A DNA stretch of 64,000 nucleotides from Aspidapion aeneum (lineage: Eukaryota > Arthropoda > Insecta > Coleoptera > Brentidae), in the NCBI GenBank assembly GCA_963576565.1, contig OY755045.1, positions 5,701,477-5,765,476 on the forward strand, in the 5' to 3' direction. Shown in pieces: positions 32,738 through 42,725 of this stretch. The notes beneath the pieces are model-generated. The model searched no databases, was not told the origin of the DNA, and worked only from the letters and a program-made list of their open reading frames with translations. Each line of letters starts with the position of its first letter. Positions within the stretch are counted from its first letter, which is position 1. A program made the position numbers and the translations under genes.

Positions 32738-33182
32738 AAAACTATGCCAATTTTGGAGTTATTCTATAGGTTTATACCTTAAAAGTCGTAACTATCGACT
32801 TGGTACAGTGTAGGGAATTTAGCAGATAGGCAATCTGATGAATTATAGCTCATTTCAAGTTTTTTATTCAATTTAAAAAAAAAAAACAGAATAATGGATT
32901 TTTTTAAATATTTCTGCATACCCCCCGTATAGTCATGTCATACAACAACTATCAAGCCAAGCTGTGACAGGTGCTTGGTCCAGTTTGCTATGGCAACCAA
33001 GTTATGTTATTGTTACTCAAACGTCAAAGCTAGTCAAAGAGCGTCTCTGAAGTGACAGAACTGCCTTTTATTTTGAATAAAATGGATTTTTCAATGGACT
33101 GTTCCGAAGATGACTTCCGGAGTGCATTTTGCAGGCTGCTGAAGATGTGAATGGTGAGCTGCTACCTGCCAAATCGAGATAA

Positions 33183-34262
33183 AGGTACGAAAAACAGTAC
33201 AATCATTTCGTGACATGGTGTAAGGAGAAAGGGGTGAGAATCTACAAAGAAGTAGTCTTCTTGGCATACTTCCTAGACCTGAGCAAGGTCTTGAAATCGA
33301 ATACCTTATGGTCACGCTATTCCGTGGTGAAAAGCTTGGTTAAAATTAAGCAAAATCTGGACATAAGCAGATTCCACAAGCTAACATCGTTTCTTAAACA
33401 AAAAAATGTTGGTTTTCGAGCACAGAAGGCGCAAGTTTTCACCAAAGATGATATATCGCGGTTTATGTTAGCTCCTGATGAGATTTATTTGATGATTAAA
33501 GTGAGTACCATTTTTGCTTTGGCTGGTGCTCTCCGCAGGGCGGAGCTTTTAAATATCACTCTGGATGACATACAGGATAAAGGAAGTCTGATCGTTGTTA
33601 AGATCTCCGACACTAAAAATCATTCCTCAAGATCCTTCGTTTTATCCGAAGAAATAAATAATGGATTTTTTTTGATGCTGTATAGAAAGTACGCAAATTT
33701 GAGACCTCCTACTACTCCGCACCGCCGGTTTTTCATTTATTATAAAAAAGGAAAATGTTCCAATCAGTGTGTAGGAGTGAACACTTTTGGAAAGATGCCA
33801 TCAGAGATCGCTGCATATTTGCGCCTACCTAACCCAGAACGTTATACCGGCCATAGCTTCAGACGTTCTTCAGCAACATTCCTAGCAGATTCAGGTGAAG
33901 GCATAACAAACATAAAACGCCTTGGTGGGTGGAAGTCCACTGCTGTCGCTGAGGGGTATTTGGAAGATTCCGAGAAACAGAAAGAGAACATCTCGAGTAA
34001 GATTCTTTCATCTACCTATGACCTGCAATCGTTGCCAGCACCGTCATCGTCAACTGTAAGTGACCTGCAACTGCTGCCGTCAACGTCCACTGGAAGAGTC
34101 CTGCAGACCCAGACGCCATCTTTGCGCACTTTCGATTCTACAAGCGGCCACCAGATGCGAGAATTATCACCATCGAACTCCACTACACCGGCAATTCTAA
34201 ATAATCTTCAAACTGCAACAAATTGTGTTTTCAATATCACTATTACCAATAATAATAATTAG
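33183..34262 (+). CDS. Tyrosine recombinase (Crypton-like), N-terminus damaged, catalytic domain intact
   Basis: The frame is open from 33,183 (RYEKQYNHFVTWCKEKGV) to a TAG at 34,260. No in-frame ATG precedes the core; a GTG at 33,210 gives 350 residues, used for numbering. Upstream codons AAEDVNGELLPAKSR end at a TAA (33,180), and a separate ATG at 33,083 reads MDFSMDCSEDDFRSAF, so the original N-terminus is split by small indels or an intron (TTTTGCAG at 33,127). Residues 1-70 form the core-binding domain. The catalytic residues are visible: R109 (GALRRAEL), K136, H215 and R218 (GHSFRRS), W241 (GGWKS) and Y250 (AEGYLED). The C-terminal 95 residues are Ser/Thr-rich, ending in an Asn run. AATAAA follows at 34,280. 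Crypton recombinases cut and rejoin DNA through the Tyr without duplicating target sites; a domesticated host gene is the alternative. Confidence 0.85.
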   Translation, partial: RYEKQYNHFVTWCKEKGVRIYKEVVFLAYFLDLSKVLKSNTLWSRYSVVKSLVKIKQNLDISRFHKLTSFLKQKNVGFRAQKAQVFTKDDISRFMLAPDEIYLMIKVSTIFALAGALRRAELLNITLDDIQDKGSLIVVKISDTKNHSSRSFVLSEEINNGFFLMLYRKYANLRPPTTPHRRFFIYYKKGKCSNQCVGVNTFGKMPSEIAAYLRLPNPERYTGHSFRRSSATFLADSGEGITNIKRLGGWKSTAVAEGYLEDSEKQKENISSKILSSTYDLQSLPAPSSSTVSDLQLLPSTSTGRVLQTQTPSLRTFDSTSGHQMRELSPSNSTTPAILNNLQTATNCVFNITITNNNN

Positions 34263-34342
34263 TATTTTATTTATGTTCAAATAAAATATTTTTTCAAAAG
34301 TAAATTTGTGGTATTGTAACATCGGTCGAAGAAAAAATAATG

Positions 34343-34472
34343 TTCCTAACTCATGCGGAAAGTGTCTTTCCCACCCTCGACTGCTTGCCCGAACTCCGCT
34401 CCGCGTCATTCGGGTCAACTGCAGTCGCGTGCGGGAAAGTATCACTTTCCACACTTGTTAGGAAAATAACTA
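34343..34472. repeat. 130-bp foldback at the right end of the recombinase element
   Basis: TTCCTAAC...TGCGGAAAGTG...CTTTCCCACCCTCGACTGC (34,343-34,383) is inverted in 34,412-34,472 (GCAGTCGCGTGCGGGAAAGT...CACTTTCCACACTTGTTAGG). It is GC-rich in the middle and contains four half-sites of the motif seen at the left end. Confidence 0.7.
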
Positions 34473-34574
34473 TTTTATATTTTAGTGCTTGGCAATTCGT
34501 CTTATGTTTTTTGAAATCCTTTGAACATATGGAATGTTAATAACACCCAACCTCAGAGTAAGTTTCTTACTCTA

Positions 34575-34818
34575 AGCACACAACCGATTATTATTTTGAG
34601 AATTTCCTGCATTTGGTTTGTTTTTAATTTTCGAGATGGTTGAGTTTATTAATTTATCTGAATAACCATTCTGTTGTAAGTCCTTTTTAATATTGTTAAT
34701 TTCTGTGGTTAATTCTTCATTATTACTACAAATATTTACGGCTCTTAAATACAAACATCTTATAACTCCTTGTTTTGTAGCAACAGAATGATTAGACTTA
34801 AAATTCAGATTCATTCTG
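34575..34818 (-). pseudogene. Penelope-like element copy 2, RT C-terminal part
   Basis: The minus strand reads LNFKSNHSVATKQGVIRCLY, LRAVNICSNNEELTTEINNI, KKDLQQNGYSDKLINSTISK and IKNKPNAGNSQNNNR. The SNH---KQGVI--LY-RA--IC block is the conserved region after the PLE RT palm. It ends where the recombinase element starts; the GIY-YIG part of the same element resumes at 32,645. The 5' side is cut at an inversion junction (34,818/34,819). Confidence 0.8.
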
Positions 34819-35365
34819 CACAAGGAGTCGCATTGGCGAAAACGAAAATTTATTGAAGCTGCGTTTATAATGCAGAATAAAGAAGTTTTCAGTCAACCAA
34901 GCACGGACATACCAAACATATCTTCGTTGATTTTACAAACTGACATATCTCAAAAAAATGTTTCAATGTTTTGAGATAAGACCATAATACTACCTTATTT
35001 GTCTATTTCATCTCACAAAGTGTCGTAACTTACATGCTATGGGTTTTAAAGCAGTACGATTTTATCCCTTTGTCATATCTCAAAACATTCATATTTTCGG
35101 TCTCACAAATAGATGTTATTTGAGATCTATAGTTTTATAAAATTAATAAATGAGTTACGTCAGTTTGTGAGATCAACGAGGATTAAAAAGGGGTCGGGCC
35201 GTCACACCTGACTGCACACCAAGTAGTATAAGTAGTAGCCTATAGACTGGATTGATTAGTTTACACTTAAAAACGGTTAGAGATACTTACTAACCAAAAC
35301 GTCGTGTTTAAAATAAATAAAGACAATAGAAGTCCGAAATTTTGTTTCTACTCAATCATTGTCTA
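34819..35365 (+). pseudogene. Penelope-like element copy 3 (plus strand), GIY-YIG C-terminus and 3' region
   Basis: LHKESHWRKRKFIEAAFIMQ and NKEVFSQPSTDIPNI (34,819-34,915), then a 261-bp insert, then GGATTAAAAAGGGGTCGGGC... and the 3' region with CGGTTAGAGATACTTACTAACC to about 35,365. About 35 bp of PLE, present in copy 2, are lost at the insert. It stands head-to-head with copy 2. Confidence 0.8.
34921..35181. mobile_element. MITE in PLE copy 3
   Basis: The left end TTCGTTGATTTTACAAACTG and the inverted right end CAGTTTGTGAGATCAACGA share about 25 of 29 bp. TGAGATAT/ATATCTCA repeats fill the interior. Non-coding. Confidence 0.65.
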
Positions 35366-35638
35366 CGAGTTTCAAACAAGTAGCTCTACACCATTTTTCA
35401 AAAATGTGGGCCGCCACTGGCATTTCCATTTCACTTCCATTTCCTAACCACCTAACCTCAGAAATTATTAATGAGCAAGAGTTCAAACTTGTAACTTAGA
35501 AAAGGAAGAGCACGATAGATAGGGTCGACCATGGGCGTCGATAATATTTTTTCTTGGGAGGAGTAAAAGCTTATTGATTCAGTAAAGTCAAAGTCAGGGA
35601 GGGGGAGTAATTGTCAAGCGGTGACTGTAAATTAGGGC
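35366..35638. other. Short spacer
   Basis: Nothing recognisable; GGGCGTCGATAATATTTTTT at about 35,533 resembles a decayed MITE end. Confidence 0.35.
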
Positions 35639-36812
35639 CATTGGCGTAGCTAGGGGGGGCCTGGCCCCCCTGAAGTCCCTCAGGCCCCCCTGAGATATTT
35701 TAGGCCTCCCCTACCGACTACTAGTAAAAGAACATGACGCTGAAAATACATACTTTTCTATTATTATTCGGGAAATATTCAAATAAAATAGGTGCATTAA
35801 AATTTAAAATCATTCAGATAATGTTTACATTTCAGGAAAAAGCCCTTGTCTTGCGGAATTAGGCTTTTTCTCTTTAAATTATCGGTAACTTTTCTGCACT
35901 TATGCAATTTCCCGAAAATATTTTTTAAATTTAAACATAATTATGCATATTGAATATTTCATACATATTGGCGACATCTTGTAAAATAAGTGCAAGTTAA
36001 ATTTCGCATTTAATAAAGACAGCAACCTTTGCCCCTCTGTTTCCGAAATCGGGTTGAAGATGTCGTAAGGTTATAAAAGACCTTTTTAAACTGTTTTTCT
36101 AAAATAAATATAATAATCTTTTTAGTTTTTTTGAGGTTAGCGTTTAGTGTCTTATGAAAATTTTCCGATTTTGGTGGCAATTTCATAACCATTTTCATAT
36201 TAAGTTTTCCCACGTCGTTAAATGGAATAAATTCGTCGAGCAATACCGGGAAATTTTTAATATTAATACTTCTACTCTAAGAGCAGAAATGACCGTTTTA
36301 AAGAATTGTATTTTTCGGTTAAATCAAACTGTTGGTCATGATTCTATCAAACAACATATAGCAGAAACAGCAAACCTCTACCAACTTTTTAAAGTTGCGA
36401 GTATTCTTCCAATTTCAAGTGCAACTTGCGAGAGGTCTTTCTCTGCCATGAGGAGAGTTTGTAATTGGCTTAGAACAACTATGACTCAAGAGAGACACTC
36501 AGGTTTGTCATTGTTATTCATAGAAAAATATGTTGAGGTCGACTTAGACAGTGTGGTAGACGCTTTCAGACAGCGACGTAGAAAACTTTCTTGGTAGAAT
36601 TGCTGAATTACATACTTCCTGTGTATACATATAAATAAGTTGGTAAATGTATTATTAAATTTGTTATATTAAAATATTAGAACATTTAATGCGCGTATTT
36701 TTTTTTATTCATTGCACACTTTGCACGACTCTTTAAAACCTATGTTTGCTTTTTGTTCAAGATAGACCGGGGCCACGGCCCCCCTTGAAAAGCAAGGCTA
36801 GCTACGCCAATG
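35639..36812 (+). mobile_element. hAT element, internally deleted (1,174 bp)
   Basis: Inverted ends CATTGGCGTAGCTAGGGGG and GGCTAGCTACGCCAATG are of the hAT type. Polypurine/polypyrimidine runs lie just inside both ends. It contains the C-terminal part of a transposase (36,154-36,597). No clear 8-bp duplication remains (AATTAGGG against GTTTGTAC). Confidence 0.85.
36154..36597 (+). pseudogene. hAT transposase, C-terminal dimerisation region only
   Basis: The 147-codon frame from an ATG at 36,154 ends at a TAG. Residues 76-126 (LYQLFKVASILPISSATCER, SFSAMRRVCNWLRTTM) are the hAT-C dimerisation domain with its L--A---L--P-SSA-CERSFS signature. The catalytic RNase H-like part is missing because the element is internally deleted, so the chain cannot transpose DNA. 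The frame itself is undamaged, suggesting a fairly young copy. Residues 1-60 have no clear homology by eye. Confidence 0.85.
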
Positions 36813-37989
36813 GGTTTGTACCTTTGATCAAACCTGTCTATCTATATAAGGCCTTCGGTGCGCTAAATCCAAATCCGGTGTTCATTTTGACTGTACACCA
36901 TAAAACTTCGATAAAATTAAATTAAAAAACGTTGCAATTTTTCGCGCAGCAAAATAATTAGCGCAAAACTCTGAGAATCGCAAAAAATTGCAGTTATGAA
37001 AATATAAAAAAAAAATTATGAATGATGTAAACGTGGATTTATAAAGTAGTTCTGCGCAGTTGTCAAATGGTCTCTGATTTTTTTTTTAATTGAGGATAAT
37101 CTTATCTAGGGGACGGCATGGTAGTGCCTTGGTATGGTCGTGGGCTTCACATGCAGAAGGTACCAGGCTCGCGTCTCGTACGATGCAAAAACAAAAAAAA
37201 ATCCGTTCAACAGCTGTCATCAAATAAGCATGTGATGTGATGCCCGCAAAAATATAAGTTGACCTTGAACATCGAGAATATACGCAGGTGTAGTCTAGGA
37301 GCCGACACGCAGCCAGCCGAGGAACCAGTTATAATAACCCAGGAGCCAATTATAAGTGCTATATAGTCGGAACCAGATTGGCGCAAGCATAAATCTCCTA
37401 CAGTCTATCGTCTGTAAATAAGTTCTGCTGGGACGATAGCGGTGTTAGATAGATGCAAGTCTCACATGTAGCAGGACCACCTTTTGGAAGGGGTGTAAAA
37501 GCGTGGTCCACTGTGTATACTTGCAACGTAGTATAAAGATCCCTGCCCTCGACAAAGAGGTGTCAGGCAAAATTAAGTCCTCTTAGAGAAAGAAAACTTG
37601 CATCCTAAGGGGCACGTGCATCAGTTTGATATATGATGTACGGACAAATCGGGATTTGCGAAAAGGGCGCGCCGTGTGCCTAGTCGCTAGAGACCCTGTA
37701 GTATGTATGACATATTTTAAAGAATTAGAGGCGCGACATACTTATCAAAGTCAGAATCAAAGGAGGAAAATATCAGTAAAACCCTTGGAGAAAGTAATTA
37801 CTCCCCTTGGCCCCCCCCTTATCGACGCCCTTGGGGACGACTGGTATAAACTGTGTGTCTAGTTTTACACCCTCCGGCTTGCGAAATTTACCCTCTTTCT
37901 CAACTCAAACTCATCCGGAAAACTAAATTATCCTAAACGGTTGTAATATATTTGCTTTAATCGAGATACAAATACCATCAGCGAAAAGA
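36813..37989. other. Non-coding, possible SINE head near 37,108-37,185
   Basis: TGGTAGTGCCTTGGTATGG and, about 45 bp later, AGGCTCGCGTCTCG look like degenerate box A and box B of a tRNA-derived SINE, followed by an A-rich run (37,187). GC content rises over 37,260-37,580 without a supported ORF; the ORF at 37,626 has no recognised motif. Confidence 0.3.
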
Positions 37990-39600
37990 GTATTTCAACT
38001 AGGTAATAGACTTTAACTCTGGAAAAGACTGAGTAACGGCAGAGATGCTCAAGACCGGTGGTAAAACTGTATAGTTAATGCCCTCCATATTCTTCTGAAT
38101 AAAATACTAAAAGAAAAAATATCCTAAACAACTGGAAAGAATCCATCACCATTATTCTACACAAGAGAGGCGATAAAGCAGATCTAAAATACTATCGACC
38201 TATAACAATAATGCTTTTCACGAAACTTTTAACAGATAGACAAACAACAAAATTTAATAAATATCAATCAAAAGAACAAGTAGGCTTTAGAAAAGGTTTC
38301 AGTAGAGTTGACCACCTTAACGAATACCTACGATATGCTGACGATGATGGAAGAACTGGATACAGCAGCTAAAAATATAGACTTGAGTATGAACTACACT
38401 AAAACTAAAATAATAACAAAGATATCACGATTAGAATAAACCAAGAAATAATAGAACAAGTAGAGGAATATATGGATGATTCTACAAAAATGGTGCTGTG
38501 GAGTGGGAATGCATATTTTTCAAACACAGACTGCAAATGAAGCATAGTTTTAGTTATAAGATTTAAAACGAAATGTTTTCTTTATGGAGCATTTGAGTTT
38601 AATGTATAAAAAAACTGCAAGTTTATAATTTTTTTTATTACAAAACAAATACCTCATTCCTCTGGTGTAGTCCCAAAGCAAATATTAAAAACTCAAATTA
38701 AAAAATATCCTAATAAATAATATTTAACCAAGTCTTAACTATTTATCAAAAAATTGATAAAACCTAAGTTTGCATTCCTATTTTTGAAAATCCGAATTTA
38801 CATCTTCTCCGGAAAATTTTACAATTTTAAACGTGCTCCATTTTTAATACCACAATATTTGTGAATACCATCGGTTAATTTCTAGAGAAAGAGACGGCCC
38901 TGGATATCTAATTTACTTGTGAGGGTGACAAGTTGTGACAGATAATGTCAACTTTAGTTTGGTTTAAGTAATAGATCTTTTTATTTTCGGCAGAAAATTA
39001 GTTTTTTTCGGACAAATCAAAAAGGAACGCTTCAATTATCATTCCTTTGGTAAGTAAATATTCGACTGATATCAATAGTATAATTTTTTTGTTGATTGTT
39101 TTAAAATTATAAGTATAGGAACTTTGTTTATATAAAACTTAAGTTAAGTAGTCTAAATAGATTTTGATTTAAATTGGAAAACCATTAAAAAACTCATTCC
39201 TCTGGTACTCATTCCTCTGGAATTTTTATGCAATAATTCCTAAAATTCGGGAAAATAAATGTTTCTTAGCTTACACCTAATTAGTTACATAAATTTAACA
39301 AAACAAAATTATTTACTGTGCTGTACTGTTATTTAAAGGCAATGACCAAAAATGATATCCATATAGCCCACTTTTGGTAGAATCATCCATATATCTGGGA
39401 CAAATTATTAAACTAAAAATAGAAAACCAAACAGCTGCAATCAAGAGACGAGTAAGATTGGCCCTGGCAGCATTCGGTAAATTAAGATACATATTAAAAA
39501 ACAAAAAATATCGTCAATACCTCAAAACGAAAGTGTATAACCAATGTATCCTTCCTGGACTTACCTATGGATCCCAGACCTGGAGACTTACAACATTTTT
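37990..39600 (+). pseudogene. LINE B copy 4, interrupted by TIR element G
   Basis: Pieces in order: NNWKESITIILHKRGDKADL, KYYRPITIMLFTKLLTDRQT, KEQVGFRKGFSRVDHLNE (38,120-38,320), then a deletion to MMEELDTAAKNIDLSMNYTK, INQEIIEQVEEY (38,340-38,470). After the 921-bp insert follow GQIIKLKIENQTAAIKRRVR, LALAAFGKLRYI and QCILPGLTYGSQTWRLT (39,395-39,597). Internal deletion, frameshifts and stops are present. Confidence 0.85.
38471..39391. mobile_element. TIR element G, copy 2 (921 bp)
   Basis: It is the inverted counterpart of 20,871-21,781 with the same ends TATGGATGATTCTAC/GTAGAATCATCCATA. The flanks GAGGAATA and TATCTGGGACAAATTA are contiguous in other LINE B copies apart from a few TA bases (10,630-10,650), so the target was a TA-rich site and the duplication is TA or TATA. 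No coding. Confidence 0.9.
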
Positions 39601-39666
39601 TTTGAGGTAACGCCGTAGATGTGTTATTTGAATATATTTTGACTTAGCATTATCGTCGTGACGTCT

Positions 39667-39720
<54 letters not shown>

Positions 39721-40005
39721 TTTTGTCCGGTTCCCAATAGCTCCTAAACCGATTTTTAAAAAAAAATTCAGGTAAAATAGTATAAAATACAAGAGCTGAT
39801 TCATTGACTTCTATCCTTGCAGGGCCTTATACAACTCAATGAGCTGGTTAGATATTGGTCAAAATCTATTAATGCGGGTTACAATTTGAAAAAATGAAAA
39901 TATGCTAACTTTTTAAGGATCGCATTAATATGCGGTTTTCGGAATTTGGCAAAATACGTTTTTCTGTTATTACTAAAAATTGCTCCTATTTCCGATTCTA
40001 AGATA

Positions 40006-40827
40006 TTAGTAGTAGTAGTAGTGGTGGGGGGGTTGACCCGCAGGTCTGACAAGTAGGCCAGAGTAGGCCCTTTTTGCCATGCCCCAAGTCTGTCCCTTAA
40101 CCCACTCTCTGCACTGATGGTGGTCGGGTAACTCATTGGGCCTTCCTGTTCTCTTTACAAAGTCCAGTAAGTCTGTCCATTTGAGCATGTGCAGTTCTTC
40201 CTCGCTCAGAGTTGGCGCTCCGAGTGCCTGTTGTCTCATCCTTGCGTAGGCCTCGCATTCTGCCACGAGGTGTCTTGATGTCTCGTCTTCCTGTCCACAG
40301 GCTGGGCAGGTAGGGTCATTCTCGACTCCTATACGTGTCATGTGCTTCCTCAACCGGTTATGTGCGGTGAGAGTACCTATCAGCAGTCCGAGGTCTTTTC
40401 GTGTCCGTCCCAGCATCCATCTAATTCTGGTCGCTTTTGGACGGTCTACGAATTCTCTGGTCTGTCTGCGACCCGTTCCTGTTTCCCAGGAGTTTAATAG
40501 CGCGTCCTGGGCCCATTTGTTGAGTGCGCTTTGCACTTGTCTTTTTGTCACGCCCAAAAGTGGCTCCGGTCCTACATAGGCGGTTCCTGCCCCGAGTCGT
40601 GCGAGTTCGTCCGCCTTCTCGTTGCCTGGTACCCCCGTATGTCCCGGAACCCAAACCAGCTTCACCCGTTTGCCATCGCTTAGGGTCTCCAGCGCCTCTG
40701 CGCATTCTTCCACCAAGCCGTCAGCAATCTTGGGTGCGTTTAGCGCCTTCAGGGTGGTTTGACTGTCAGAGCATATATATATAAGCTCCTCTTCGCTGTT
40801 CCGAACCTCTTCTAGGGTTGCCGCCAT
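40006..40827 (-). CDS. RNase H domain and zinc-knuckle C-terminus of LINE D ORF2
   Basis: The 273-codon open frame starts at an ATG at 40,827, but this is an internal Met exposed by 5' truncation. RNase H residues: D21 in YICSDSQTT, H63 in VPGHTGVPG, N69 and D73 in GNEKADELAR; the first acidic residue of the site lies in the missing part. A zinc-binding block C174-x2-C177-x8-H186-x4-C191 (CPACGQEDETSRHLVAEC) follows, as in R1/LOA/I-type elements. The frame is undamaged and ends PPHHYYYY-stop, where the Tyr run is the (TAC)n tail and the TAA comes from the target duplication. It indicates a young insertion. Confidence 0.9.
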   Translation of the reverse strand: MAATLEEVRNSEEELIYICSDSQTTLKALNAPKIADGLVEECAEALETLSDGKRVKLVWVPGHTGVPGNEKADELARLGAGTAYVGPEPLLGVTKRQVQSALNKWAQDALLNSWETGTGRRQTREFVDRPKATRIRWMLGRTRKDLGLLIGTLTAHNRLRKHMTRIGVENDPTCPACGQEDETSRHLVAECEAYARMRQQALGAPTLSEEELHMLKWTDLLDFVKRTGRPNELPDHHQCREWVKGQTWGMAKRAYSGLLVRPAGQPPHHYYYY

Positions 40828-40841
40828 TATTATGGCGTAGA
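40009..40841 (-). mobile_element. LINE D: 5'-truncated RNase H-bearing non-LTR retrotransposon
   Basis: It is flanked by a 12-bp duplication TCTAAGATATTA (39,997-40,008 and 40,842-40,853). The 3' end on the minus strand is a (TAC)n/(CAC)n simple tail. GC content is much higher than the surroundings, showing a different recent history from the host sequence. Confidence 0.9.
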
Positions 40842-40955
40842 TCTAAGATATTAACAAAAACTGTTTTCAAGTCTGATATAGCATGGAAATCATTTGGAGT
40901 GTGCTAATGGGCTAGGAAGGTATCAGATCGATCATGGATCTATTTATTTTTGCGT

Positions 40956-41434
40956 GTTATGATCTCAAAAATTCAACTAGCAAATTTTTTTGCTGTATAA
41001 TGGCTTGTATTTGTTTTGCTGTGGTTAATTCTGTAGGAATATCTCACCAAAAACAAAATTTCCTGCTAAATTAGACCTAGCCGTATGCGACGGACGAACC
41101 GAAGCAGGATTGAGTTACGGGCAGCCGGCAGCGGCTCCTTTGGAGTGTTTTGAGTGCCGCAGCAAATGGACTAATAGGGGATTGTGTGCTAAGCCGGTTA
41201 CACAGTGTCTCAGTGTCTATCTGAAGTGGGTCCTAATAGATTAGCTAATTCAGGAAGGAATTAATGAACCCTGCGGCCAAATTAAATCACGCTTGGGTCT
41301 AAAATTACAGGGTCTTTTAAGAAATCTTTAACGTAAGACCTTGTTGTTATCGCATTTATGAGAGTTTTTTTAAATAGCCAAAACACAAAATTTCATGTCA
41401 CTAAACAAAAAATAGTACTACGATGTCGGTTTTT
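40956..41434. other. Non-coding
   Basis: A GC-richer stretch at 41,085-41,220 has no supported ORF. Confidence 0.35.
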
Positions 41435-42725
41435 GACGTTTTTCTACGTTGTCCGACGCCTATTCTCCACCTCCTTCGACCCTGACAATCATCTTCTGTC
41501 AGGTTTTTTTGACTTATTGAACTTTGGATTGACTGTTGCCATTCTAGTTTAGGACGCCCTATTTTTCTGCGCCCTATTAGTTGCTATTCGTCGTTCAGTT
41601 GTTGTACATGGCCGTACCCTCGATTCCCATTCTTTCTTTTATGATCTCATTTCTTATGTGATCTGTTATAGATATTCTTATTATTCTTCTTATTGCATCC
41701 ATTTCGACACTTTCCATTTTTGTTTTGTATTTTTCTGTTACGCGACAAGTCTCTATTCCATACAACAGCGTGCTTTTAACCATTGTTTCATATATGTTAA
41801 ATTTTACAATCTTTTTTATCTCTTTGCTCCATCAAATACTGTTAAGACATCCAATAACCTTTTTGTTTTAACTATTCTTTTTCCAGTTCTTTACAGCCTG
41901 TTCCGGTCTTATCAAATGTGACAACAAAGTATACATACTCATTGCATGAAGATATTGTTTGTCCATTGTCTAGTTTTAACTCACTGGATTCGTTTCCAAT
42001 ACATAGTACTGTGTCTTGTCCACGTTCACTGTTAATCCCCACTTTTGGTATTCTTCCGTTAACTTTCTCATCATATACTCCATGTCTTCTTTATCATTAG
42101 CTACAATTACTTGGTCGTCAGCAAACTCTAGTGTGTATATGGTAAATCGGTCGTTAAGTTGTATTCCCATGCCATGCACTTTACGTTTCCAGTTTTTTAG
42201 AGCTACTGCGATATATATTTTAAAAGGAGTTGGAGACATACAACACTCCTGTCTTAAGCCTTTCGTTACCAGGAATTCTTTTGAACGTCGATTCCAATTT
42301 TAATTTTAGATTTTGACCCTTTGTATACTTCTTTTATCGCTTTTATGTATGACTGATATTAGTTTGTTCAAGCATTTTCCATAATTTTTCTACTGGAACG
42401 ATATCATATGCTTTTTGTAGGTCCACAAAGGTAACGTGAGTCTCTATATTTCTGGCGCTCCTTTTCTCAATTACTTGTTTAGGACAAAAAACATTATCAC
42501 TATAAGATCTGCCTGCACGAGACCCACTTTACTCTTCTTCTTCTTGTTCATGAAAATCATTCTCTATTAGATCTCTAAGAATCCTACCGTACTATCTATG
42601 TGCAATGTTGCAATTCAGCTTGTTTCCTTTTTTATGTATTGAGGATATGAATGCAATCTTCCAATCATCAGGTACTAGATATACCTTTATGCATTGATTA
42701 TGTGATATTTTCTTTTAGTTTCTCT
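41435..42725 (-). pseudogene. LINE A copy 2 (minus strand)
   Basis: From 42,700 downwards: VPDDWKIAFISSIHKKGNKL, a deletion, YGRILRDLIENDFHEQEEEE then a stop where other copies have Q, AGRSYSDNVF, TFVDLQKAYDIVPVEKLW, PTPFKIYIAVALKNWKRKVH, active-site region LEFADDQVIVAND, YQKWGLTVNVDKTQY, and SMVKSTLLYGIETCRVTEKY (41,783-41,710). The 3' end includes the complement of GGAGAATAGGCGTCGGACAA, uninterrupted by the MITE found in copy 1. It adds RT block 0 that the array and copy 3 lack. Confidence 0.85.

Larger units (their letters stand above)
32645..34575 (+). mobile_element. Crypton-like tyrosine-recombinase element inserted in a PLE
   Basis: It lies between the GIY-YIG half (below 32,645) and the RT half (above 34,575) of one minus-strand PLE. 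It encodes one recombinase. Both ends carry half-sites of the type ACTTTCCCGCAC/GTGCGGGAAAGT: left at 32,651, 32,685-32,710 and 32,712-32,737; right at 34,354, 34,366, 34,429 and 34,443. There are no TIRs of DDE-transposon type. Exact borders are set by where PLE similarity stops, so they are uncertain by some tens of bases. Confidence 0.7.
39650..40955 (+). repeat. Repeat family E, copy 3, interrupted by LINE D
   Basis: It begins CGTCGTGACGTCTGTGTG, includes a (GT)n expansion at 39,667-39,718, GCTCCTAAACCGATTTTT and TGCGGTTTTCGGAATTTGG, and ends TGGAGTGTGCTAATGGGCTA plus GGAAGGTATCAGATCGATCA. LINE D sits at 40,009-40,841. Confidence 0.75.

Noticed and set aside
33083..33150. ATG at 33,083 as the recombinase start
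   Set aside because: It stops after about 22 codons and is out of frame with the core unless an unproven splice or indel is assumed; the core frame is annotated from 33,183 instead.
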